Below, piece by piece: positions 14,444 through 20,502 of a stretch of DNA of 21,735 nt (positions are counted from its first letter, which is position 1; every line of letters begins with the position of its first letter). The notes under the pieces are model-generated. The model was not told the origin of the DNA and did no database searches. It saw only the letters and a program-made list of their open reading frames with translations. The DNA is from a virus. The position numbers and the translations under genes were made by a program. Location of the stretch: the IMG/VR virus record IMGVR_UViG_3300008108_000672, positions 1 to 21,735 of that record; one strand, 5' to 3'.

Positions 14444-15082
14444 ATGTCTAAACAGCTACTGATAGACCACTCGGTATTCCAACCGACTAACATTTTAAAG
14501 GAATCAATCGACGCAAAGACCAGAAACATGGTCGTGATTGGTCTTGTGCAAGCTTGTGATAAACCAAACGCAAACCGGCGCATTTATCCTTACGATGTAC
14601 TATATCCTCAGGTTGAGAAATACGTATCAGGTCCAATAGCTGAGAACAGAGCGTTGGGAGAATTGGATCACCCAGAGTCTTCCATCATAAACTTAAAGAA
14701 CGTATCACACAACATATTAGAACTGTGGTGGAAGGGAAAGGATCTCTACGGAAAGGTTGAGATACTACCTACGCCGTCAGGCAACATACTAAAGGAGCTC
14801 TTCCTAAACAACATTACAGTAGGCATATCTTCAAGGGCTTTGGGTTCCACTACTCAGATAGGCGAAGGTCTAGTTCGAGTTGAAGAAGATCTAGACATCA
14901 TCTGTTGGGACTTCGTATCTCAACCCAGCACCTACGGAGCTTACATGAGACCGCAACAATCTGTAGGTATAGGCATAAACGAATCTGTTAATTTCCAACA
15001 ACAAGACACAAAATACAGCAAAGCAAATCAGCTCATGCGCGATCTTATTTGCGAAATGTCAGGAGTTTGTTGCGTTAATTAA
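14444..15082 (+). CDS. gp21: Prohead core protease (T4 gp21-like)
   Basis: 212 residues, the usual length for this serine protease family, which has a herpesvirus-assemblin-like fold. It degrades the scaffold and trims head proteins after L/I-x-E during prohead maturation. Catalytic His76 lies in L-G-E-L-D-H-P-E; the nucleophile is in V-G-I-S-S-R-A (Ser129 or Ser130). N-terminal V-I-G-L-V-Q-A ... N-A-N-R-R-I-Y-P and late D-F-V-S-Q-P-S-T are also typical. Two candidate self-cleavage sites flank the core: L-K-E|S (E20) and I-N-E|S (E180), so mature enzyme might span about 21-180. It follows the mosaic core protein by one base and precedes scaffold and capsid genes, the T4 order 21-22-23. Confidence 0.95.
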   Translation: MSKQLLIDHSVFQPTNILKESIDAKTRNMVVIGLVQACDKPNANRRIYPYDVLYPQVEKYVSGPIAENRALGELDHPESSIINLKNVSHNILELWWKGKDLYGKVEILPTPSGNILKELFLNNITVGISSRALGSTTQIGEGLVRVEEDLDIICWDFVSQPSTYGAYMRPQQSVGIGINESVNFQQQDTKYSKANQLMRDLICEMSGVCCVN

Positions 15083-15102
15083 GCGATTCTACCAAAAATA
15101 TA

Positions 15103-15112
15103 CATATTTATT
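15103..15112 (+). promoter_or_regulatory. Candidate late promoter motif for scaffold and capsid genes
   Basis: CATATTTATT in the 120-base gap after the protease gene, 90 bases before the scaffold ATG at 15203. It is the only member of the motif family with a long leader. Confidence 0.6.
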
Positions 15113-15119
15113 GATAAAT

Positions 15120-15183
15120 GTGCAAATCCCACTATTGCACTAGATCAAAAAAACACATATTGCTTCAATCTACAATAAGCAAT
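15120..15183 (+). promoter_or_regulatory. Structured 5' leader of the scaffold gene: two small hairpins
   Basis: Hairpin 1: GTGCAA (15120-15125) with TTGCAC (15135-15140), 9-base loop. Hairpin 2: ATTGCTT (15159-15165) with AAGCAAT (15177-15183), 11-base loop. Both stems are perfect. An A-rich, Shine-Dalgarno-free stretch of about 19 bases follows before the ATG. They may protect or tune the scaffold/capsid message; neither has a T-run, so they are not terminators. Confidence 0.4.
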
Positions 15184-15202
15184 TAAAAACCAAAAAAAAA
15201 TT

Positions 15203-16369
15203 ATGGACAACAAAATTTACAAAGAAGCGATTCTTGACGCTAAAGCATTACGTGCCGGTGCAATTGCAAACGCAAAATCAATCATGCAAGAAGCACTTGA
15301 GCCCGCTATTCAAGAAATGATGCGCCTTAAACTCTCTGAAGAACTCGAAGAAGATCTTGAAGAAGGTACTTACGAAGAGGGATACGAAGAGGAAGGTGCA
15401 ATGAAAGAAGAAGGCATTGATGAAGTTACTGACGCTACTTTAGAAGAAATTCTTGCTGAGCTCGACGAACTTGATGGTCAAGAAGAGGGAGCAATCAACG
15501 AAGCAGAGGGTGACGACGAAGACGAAGCTGATTCCGATGACGAAGTTGCTGATGAAGAAGAAGCTGTATCAGACGACACAAAGGTGGTTCAACTAACTTT
15601 GGGAGATCTTAAAGCCGCTTTGATGCCTCAAGCTGCTGAAATGGGAGACGAAGCTGGTGAAGAATCAGAAGAAGCTCCTCTATCTTTGGACGAAATCTTA
15701 GCTGAAATGGAAGCTGAAAAGTACGAAGAGGGTAAAGATCACGTTGAAGAAGACGTAATGACTGGAGCTAAAAAAGCTGCATTAGACCTTTTTGGTAATG
15801 TATCACCTGAGAACACTTTCTTATTAGGTTTAGGCGTTGTTGGTGCAGTAGTAGCGGGAGCTATTGCTTTACCAAAAGCTATACCAATGATTAAAGGATA
15901 TTGGGCGGCATTAACAGATAAGGGAGAAAAAGCTGAATTGGCTAAGGCTGCTGAAAAGGTCGGAGTAGACATCGATGGAGACTCTGCACCAGTTGCAGAA
16001 GAAAAACATCACGGCATGGAAGAAGAACTCAAAATGGCAAAAGAAACAATCGCTGAATTGAGAGAGAGCATCAACGAAATCAACCTCTTGAATGCTAAGC
16101 TTCTTTACATGAACAAGATCTTCAAAGCTAAATCTTTGACCGAGTCTGAAAAAGTAAAAGTAGTTAAAGCTTTCGATAGAAACGTAAGCATCAAAGAAGT
16201 TAAAAACACTTACGAGACGCTTAGCGAATCTTTCCAAGCTAAAAAATCACAGGTTATCAAAGAATCTGTAGGTTTCGCATCAAAACCGATCGGAGTAGCA
16301 CCTAAAACTAACATCGTGGAAGCTGACGCTTTCGTTAACAGGTGGCAAAAGATCGCAGGTATCAAATAA
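15203..16369 (+). CDS. gp22: Prohead scaffold protein (T4 gp22-like) with hydrophobic insert
   Basis: 388 residues against 269 in T4. Core scaffold around which capsid protein assembles; normally degraded by the prohead protease. Very acidic (Glu/Asp-rich ~44-185) with helical ends. The conserved C-terminal part is L-L-Y-M-N-K-I-F-K-A-K-S-L-T-E-S-E-K ... F-D-R-N-V-S-I-K-E-V. The peptide L-(D/E)-E-I-L-A-E occurs twice (80-86, 162-168). Many L/I-x-E sites fit its degradation, e.g. I-K-E|S (E354). An unusual block at ~181-263 contains a membrane-like stretch (206-223, L-L-G-L-G-V-V-G-A-V-V-A-G) and the gene's only ATA codon; it is bordered by the near-identical 11-mers GTTGAAGAAGA (15743) and GTTGCAGAAGA (15992), 83 codons apart. 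Start: ATG after an A-run. Confidence 0.92.
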   Translation: MDNKIYKEAILDAKALRAGAIANAKSIMQEALEPAIQEMMRLKLSEELEEDLEEGTYEEGYEEEGAMKEEGIDEVTDATLEEILAELDELDGQEEGAINEAEGDDEDEADSDDEVADEEEAVSDDTKVVQLTLGDLKAALMPQAAEMGDEAGEESEEAPLSLDEILAEMEAEKYEEGKDHVEEDVMTGAKKAALDLFGNVSPENTFLLGLGVVGAVVAGAIALPKAIPMIKGYWAALTDKGEKAELAKAAEKVGVDIDGDSAPVAEEKHHGMEEELKMAKETIAELRESINEINLLNAKLLYMNKIFKAKSLTESEKVKVVKAFDRNVSIKEVKNTYETLSESFQAKKSQVIKESVGFASKPIGVAPKTNIVEADAFVNRWQKIAGIK

Positions 16370-16404
16370 AAAATCAAAAACAAAACAAAAAACCAATAAT
16401 CACA

Positions 16405-18063
16405 ATGGCAAATTTAGTAAGCTCGCTTCTAAGCGAATCAGCCCAAACTGCCTTTGAAAGCCAAACGGGTGTTGCTACTCGCCTTTCAAAAAAATGGGAA
16501 AAATCCGGACTTTTAGAAGGTCTACAGGATTACGAAAAGAACAACATGGCAGTGTTGTTAGAAAACCAAGCAAAACAGCTCGTAGTTGAAACCACTAACA
16601 CAAACCAAGGCGGTAACACATGGAGCGGTAACGGAACTGGCGAACAATGGGCTGGCGTAGCTCTTCCATTGGTTCGTAAGATCATGGGACAGATCGCTGC
16701 GAAAGAATTCGTTAGCGTTCAACCTATGAACCTTCCTGCAGGCCTAGTATTCTACCTTGATTTCCAATACGGAAACGATAAGAATCCTTTTGGAGCTGGT
16801 AACTCAATCTACGGTACTCCTTCTGCTAACTTTGGTAACTTGGCTGCTGGTGGTCTTTACGGCGCTGGTAAGTTCGGTTACTCTTTGAATCAGTTTAGCG
16901 CTTCTGTTAGCTCTTCTACCGCTACAAGTGCTTCTGCTACTTTTGCAGAATTGGAGTTTAATGCTGATTTCTCTGCATCTGTTGCAGCTAAGACAATCAC
17001 TAAGGTAACTGTTCCTACTTCTTCTCTTGGTGCTGACATCAACGTAGACGGGGTTAGAGCTTTCATCATCACTTCTGGTTCTACAGTTAACGCTGCTGAT
17101 AACTTACAACAGTTCACTGCTCTTTCTTCTAGCGCTGCTGGTGTATATGTTAATTTCTTCGTAAATAAAGCTCTTGCATCTTTCGCAGGTACAGCTACTT
17201 ACGTGGTTAACTACAATAAGAAGACAGACTTCAACTCTCGCGGTGACTTCGAAGACAGAGCTGGTTTACCTTCAGTTCCTAATGCTGCTTCTAACACATC
17301 TATCGTTATCCCTGAGATCAACGTACAGATGAAGAATCAGACCGTTTCTGCTAAGACTCGTAAGTTGAAAGCACAATGGACTCCTGAATTTGCACAAGAC
17401 CTTAACGCTTACCACTCTCTTGACGCTGAAGCTGAATTGACTGGCATCCTTTCTGAGCACATCTCTCTTGAGATCGACCTCGAAGTAATGGATATGCTAA
17501 TCCAAAATGCTCCTACCGTTGAGTACTGGTCTGCTAAGGTTGGTAGCCAAATCAACGCTTCTTATACGCAATACGATAGCAACGTATCTGGTGTGTTTTA
17601 CACTCAAATGACTTGGTTCCAAACACTTGGTATCAAACTTCAGAAGGTGTCTAACATCATCCACCAACGAACTTTACGTGGCGGCGCTAACTTCATGGTA
17701 GTTTCTCCTACAGTTGCTACAATCCTCGAGTCAATCCCTGGATTTGCTGCTGATACTGATGGAGCTGCTGACACAATGAAGTATGCTTTCGGTGTACAGA
17801 AGATCGGTGCTTTGAACAGCCGTTACAAAGTTTACAAGAACCCTTACATGACTGAGAACGTGATCCTTATGGGTTATCGCGGTAACCAGTTCCTTGAGTG
17901 TGGCGCTGTATACTCTCCGTACGTTCCATTGATCATGACTCCTCTCGTTTACGATCCTAATACTTTTACACCTCGCAAAGGTATCATGACTCGTTACGCG
18001 ATGACAATGATCAGGCCCGAGTTTTATGGTTTAGTTGTAGTAGCAGATACAAACGTTATCTAA
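16405..18063 (+). CDS. gp23: Major capsid protein (T4 gp23-like)
   Basis: 552 residues from the ATG at 16405; the frame opens earlier (16342) but that part lies in the scaffold gene. HK97-fold shell protein. The N-terminal peptide to be removed in maturation holds candidate sites L-S-E|S (E11), L-L-E|G (E38), L-L-E|N (E53), with V-V-E|T (E62) near the place where T4 gp23 is cut (E65). Conserved gp23 parts: V-R-K-I-M-G-Q-I-A-A ... V-S-V-Q-P-M, V-S-A-K-T-R-K-L-K-A-Q-W-T-P-E, D-L-N-A-Y-H-S-L-D-A-E-A-E-L, and the C-terminal R-P-E-F-Y-G. A Ser/Ala/Thr-rich surface insertion lies at ~150-265. All 26 Ile codons are ATC and Arg is mostly CGY, unlike the ATA/AGA-rich neighbours, fitting very high expression. 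A strong terminator follows. Confidence 0.97.
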   Translation: MANLVSSLLSESAQTAFESQTGVATRLSKKWEKSGLLEGLQDYEKNNMAVLLENQAKQLVVETTNTNQGGNTWSGNGTGEQWAGVALPLVRKIMGQIAAKEFVSVQPMNLPAGLVFYLDFQYGNDKNPFGAGNSIYGTPSANFGNLAAGGLYGAGKFGYSLNQFSASVSSSTATSASATFAELEFNADFSASVAAKTITKVTVPTSSLGADINVDGVRAFIITSGSTVNAADNLQQFTALSSSAAGVYVNFFVNKALASFAGTATYVVNYNKKTDFNSRGDFEDRAGLPSVPNAASNTSIVIPEINVQMKNQTVSAKTRKLKAQWTPEFAQDLNAYHSLDAEAELTGILSEHISLEIDLEVMDMLIQNAPTVEYWSAKVGSQINASYTQYDSNVSGVFYTQMTWFQTLGIKLQKVSNIIHQRTLRGGANFMVVSPTVATILESIPGFAADTDGAADTMKYAFGVQKIGALNSRYKVYKNPYMTENVILMGYRGNQFLECGAVYSPYVPLIMTPLVYDPNTFTPRKGIMTRYAMTMIRPEFYGLVVVADTNVI

Positions 18064-18086
18064 TATTAACACCGTATACTAAAATA

Positions 18087-18112
18087 GGTCGGCCCGTAAG
18101 CCGGCCTTTTTT
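18087..18112 (+). terminator. Intrinsic terminator after the major capsid gene
   Basis: GGTCGGC (18087-18093) pairs with GCCGGCC (18100-18106) through six Watson-Crick pairs and one G-T pair, with loop CCGTAA, followed by six T residues. It begins 23 bases after the gp23 stop and closes the capsid transcript. Confidence 0.93.
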
Positions 18113-18120
18113 ATGCTCCC

Positions 18121-18214
18121 AAGTGACACCCTGAGCTCACCCAAAGCTCATTTTCTCCTACCTATACAACAATATGCCTAAAAAACAGCTTACCCCATGA
18201 GCTCCTGGTGACTT
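18121..18214 (+). ncRNA. Extended imperfect hairpin, candidate structured RNA
   Basis: In a 219-base gap with no gene. Outer stem: AAGT(18121-18124)/ACTT(18211-18214), CACC(18127-18130)/GGTG(18207-18210), then GAGCTCA(18133-18139)/TGAGCTC(18198-18204). Inner stem: AAGCT(18144-18148)/AGCTT(18187-18191) and TTTT(18151-18154)/AAAA(18182-18185). That is 24 pairs closing a 27-base apical loop. It begins 8 bases after the terminator T-run. The element could be a small RNA, a processed leader, or the relic of a lost element; strand and transcription are unknown. Confidence 0.4.
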
Positions 18215-18255
18215 TTGGCGCTTAACAAAATAGTGTAGAGCGTTGCTACCTTGTG

Positions 18256-18265
18256 CATATTTATA
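18256..18265 (+). promoter_or_regulatory. Candidate promoter motif for the phoH region and neck genes
   Basis: CATATTTATA, 17 bases before the ATG at 18283 and after the capsid terminator, so a new transcript is expected here. An in-frame GTG at 18253 would place the motif inside the coding region and is less likely to be the start. Confidence 0.65.
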
Positions 18266-18282
18266 TAAAACACAGTTACAAG

Positions 18283-18606
18283 ATGGAAAATCAACCTGTT
18301 TCGCAAAAAAGAAAGCCAAAGAATCCTATAAAGTTTCAGGTAACACTGAATGAGGAGCAAAAAGAGACAAAAGCAGCGATACTAAACAACAAGATAACGG
18401 TTGTTAAGGGTCAAGCTGGATCTGGAAAATCGTTGGTAGCAGCACAGGTCGCATTAGACCTATTGTTTAGAAGGGAAGTAGAGAAGATCATACTAACGAG
18501 ACCAGCTGTTACATCTGGTGAGGAGATAGGTTACCTTCCAGGAGACAAAGATGCTAAGCTGGCTCCCTACACCGCAGCGATATACGAGACGAAGCCCAAA
18601 ACATAA
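18283..18606 (+). CDS. phoH: PhoH-like ATPase, N-terminal fragment (gene broken)
   Basis: 107 residues from the ATG at 18283. PhoH-like proteins are P-loop ATPases, common in marine phages, with uncertain roles in nucleic-acid or stress metabolism. Seen: N-P-I-K-F-Q-V-T-L-N-E-E-Q, Walker A G-Q-A-G-S-G-K-S (43-50), T-R-P-A-V-T-S-G-E-E-I-G-Y-L-P-G-D (72-88), and P-Y-x-x-x-I-Y-E (95-102). After I-Y-E the frame runs only five more residues and stops. In the family about 40 residues should follow before Walker B, including the M-R-G-R-T segment; they are absent here, and Walker B continues in another frame from about 18588. A frame-changing internal deletion in the phage or an assembly gap explains this. 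The fragment alone would not be an active ATPase. Confidence 0.88.
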   Translation: MENQPVSQKRKPKNPIKFQVTLNEEQKETKAAILNNKITVVKGQAGSGKSLVAAQVALDLLFRREVEKIILTRPAVTSGEEIGYLPGDKDAKLAPYTAAIYETKPKT

Positions 18607-18617
18607 CCCACAGACAG

Positions 18618-18836
18618 ATGGAGTTGCTTTTGGGTAGGATATGCATAGGAACGAAGATGATAGTGTGCGGGGATGTGTCTCAGATAGATTTAAAAGACAG
18701 GAAGATGAGCGGATTTCAGTTTCTGTGTACAAATTTCAAAGAGGTACCCGGTTTCGAAGTGATAACGCTTAAGAAGAACCACAGGGACCCAATAGTAGAA
18801 GACATACTAAAAATATATAAAGAACACTTAGATTAA
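18618..18836 (+). CDS. phoH: PhoH-like ATPase, C-terminal fragment (gene broken)
   Basis: 72 residues from ATG 18618, but homologous sequence already begins at about 18588, where this frame reads D-E-A-Q-N-I-T-H-R-Q just before the ATG: the Walker B and following helix of PhoH. Then come L-L-L-G-R-I, M-I-V-C-G-D-V-S-Q-I-D-L-K-D-R-K-x-S-G-F, and the K-K-N-H-R-D-P-I-V-E-D-I-L family ending. The frame differs from the N-terminal fragment; the two meet at about 18586-18590. Lacking Walker A, it cannot bind ATP in the normal way if made alone. The next gene starts 5 bases after the stop. Confidence 0.85.
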   Translation: MELLLGRICIGTKMIVCGDVSQIDLKDRKMSGFQFLCTNFKEVPGFEVITLKKNHRDPIVEDILKIYKEHLD

Positions 18837-18841
18837 ATAAC

Positions 18842-20008
18842 ATGCCAAATCCCGCAATATACGATGGAACGCCCATACCGATAGCTGGAAACACGCCTTT
18901 CGGTTTCTACGATAGTGATCCGCAGTTCCAATCAGATGGACCCAAGGTCGCAAACTTCGTTGCAAGAAAGTTGGGTTATGGGGTAATGGACGTAGAATTG
19001 GACGATCTAAACATATATGCATGTTTTGAAGAAGCGATATCTGTTTACGCAGAAGAACTTTATCAAATAAAGATAAAAGACAATTACATAAGCATAGAGG
19101 GATCTCCAACGTCTTCTCTATTGAATAACACAGTAATTACGCCTTCTTTGAATAACATCATAGCTATAGCTGATGATTACGGAGAGGCAGCTGGCGTTGG
19201 GGGTAACACAGAATGGTACACTGGTTCATTGACTCTTAAAAAGAATCAACAGGTTTACGACCTACAACAGTGGGCGATAACTTCAGGAGGATTAGCTTCT
19301 AACGATAGGATACAGATAAAGCGTATATTCTATGAATCAAATCCAGCTGTTAACCAATACTACGATCCATACATAGGCGGTTCTATAAACTACCAAGGAG
19401 CTACAGAAAACTTTGGTTGGGCGAGTTATTCCCCAGGTCTAAACTTCGTATTGTTCCCAGTTTATTGGGACATTCAAAGAATTCAAGAGATAGAGATGTC
19501 AAATATGGTTAGACGTTCAGCGTTTAGCTTCGAACTAATAAATAATAAGATACGCATATTTCCAATACCGGAAAACGACGATATGCTTTTGTTCTTCCAA
19601 TACGCGAAGAGAAGCGAAACATCTAACATAGCGGGAAATAGCTATTATGGAACTAATCCTGGCCTAGTAAGCAATCCATCAAATGTTCCTTACGGAGCTA
19701 TAACATACAATCAGATAAACTATCCAGGAAAGCAGTGGATATTTGAGTATACATTAGCTCTTTGCGCAGAATTATTAGGACTGATCAGGGGTAAATACTC
19801 AACTGTTCCAATACCAGGAGCGGAGGTTACACTAAATGCAGGAGATCTTGTAGCTATGGGTAGAGACATGAAGACCGCGTTAAGAGATAAGCTTAGAGGC
19901 GATTTAGAGGACATGAGTAGAAGGTCACAGTTAGAAAGGAAGCAAGCGGAAAATCAGTCTTTGAACGACACATTGAACCAAGTACCAATACCAATATTTA
20001 TACTGTAA
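18842..20008 (+). CDS. gp13: Neck protein (T4 gp13-like)
   Basis: 388 residues, longer than T4 gp13 (309). gp13 binds the portal after packaging and, with gp14, forms the head-completion neck to which the tail attaches. The N-terminal region V-A-N-F-V-A-R-K-L-G-Y-G-V-M-D-V-E-L-D-D-L-N-I-Y-A-C-F-E-E-A-I-S-V-Y parallels gp13 ([28 protein letters not shown]). Near the C-terminus W-I-F-E-Y-T-L-A-L-C-A-E-L-L-G and V-P-I-P-G-A-E-V-T-L also follow the T4 pattern. The middle is Tyr/Asn-rich and strand-rich. It precedes gp14- and gp15-like genes in T4 order, each separated by one base. Confidence 0.86.
   Translation: MPNPAIYDGTPIPIAGNTPFGFYDSDPQFQSDGPKVANFVARKLGYGVMDVELDDLNIYACFEEAISVYAEELYQIKIKDNYISIEGSPTSSLLNNTVITPSLNNIIAIADDYGEAAGVGGNTEWYTGSLTLKKNQQVYDLQQWAITSGGLASNDRIQIKRIFYESNPAVNQYYDPYIGGSINYQGATENFGWASYSPGLNFVLFPVYWDIQRIQEIEMSNMVRRSAFSFELINNKIRIFPIPENDDMLLFFQYAKRSETSNIAGNSYYGTNPGLVSNPSNVPYGAITYNQINYPGKQWIFEYTLALCAELLGLIRGKYSTVPIPGAEVTLNAGDLVAMGRDMKTALRDKLRGDLEDMSRRSQLERKQAENQSLNDTLNQVPIPIFIL
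19994..20002 (+). promoter_or_regulatory. Possible promoter motif inside the end of the gp13-like gene
   Basis: ATATTTATA, 7 bases before the ATG at 20010, the same spacing as other motif copies. It lies in the last codons of gp13 (I-F-I-L), so it may be coincidental. Confidence 0.35.
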
Positions 20009-20009
20009 C

Positions 20010-20501
20010 ATGGCACTGTTTGGCACAAGAAGGGACATAAGTACTTTTAGGGGCATATCAAGAGAGCTCTTAGAAAACGTCATATCCCAGAATTGCGGAT
20101 ACTATAAAGTAAGACTACAAGACACAGAGTCCAACGTTTACGGTGAAGCGCAGAATAAATACTTCATTGGTCCGGTGCTAATAAACTGTTTGATTGAACG
20201 CGGTGATTTTGCGTTTAAGAAAGAGAACTTTGGTGTTGACGTTGATCGACCTATTACGTTTAGATTTATGAAATACCATTTAGAGCAAGCAAACGTAGTA
20301 CCTGAAGTTGGAGACGCTATAATGTATAATGAGAGTTTTTACCATGTGGATGGGGTTAATGAGAATCAATTCATAGTTGGTAAAGATAATGATTACTCAT
20401 ACGAACAAGGGTTAGAAAACTTTGGCGATTCTTACTCTTTACTAGTTTTAACCCATTTAACTAGTCCTGACATATTGGGAATAAAACAAAACAGACTGTA
20501 A
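20010..20501 (+). CDS. gp14: Neck / head-completion protein (T4 gp14-like)
   Basis: 163 residues, shorter than T4 gp14 (256). Assigned mostly by position between gp13- and gp15-like genes and by a shared layout: K-K-E-N-F-G-V-D-V-D-R-P-I-T-F-R-F corresponds to the gp14 stretch F-G-M-x-V-x-x-x-x-T-L-S-I, and P-E-V-G-D-A-I-M-Y-N-E-S-F-Y-H-V-D-G-V to P-K-E-G-D-L-I-Y-F-P-x-x-x-x-L-F-E-I. The strand-rich core fits a head-completion or adaptor fold. It starts one base after the gp13-like stop, and its own stop is one base from the next ATG. Moderately sure; a differently named head-tail connector is the alternative. Confidence 0.65.
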   Translation: MALFGTRRDISTFRGISRELLENVISQNCGYYKVRLQDTESNVYGEAQNKYFIGPVLINCLIERGDFAFKKENFGVDVDRPITFRFMKYHLEQANVVPEVGDAIMYNESFYHVDGVNENQFIVGKDNDYSYEQGLENFGDSYSLLVLTHLTSPDILGIKQNRL

Positions 20502-20502
20502 A

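Noticed and set aside
15340-15760. GAA/GAC-rich low-complexity DNA as a repeat array
   Set aside because: It only encodes the acidic scaffold region; codons vary and no tandem unit is maintained apart from the short L-x-E-I-L-A-E peptide.
16342-16404. Upstream extension of the capsid frame
   Set aside because: It overlaps the scaffold C-terminus and encodes a Lys/Gln-rich peptide from an A-rich leader; ATG 16405 gives the expected gp23 N-terminus.
18253-18282. GTG start for the phoH fragment
   Set aside because: It would put the promoter-like motif inside the gene; ATG 18283 fits better.
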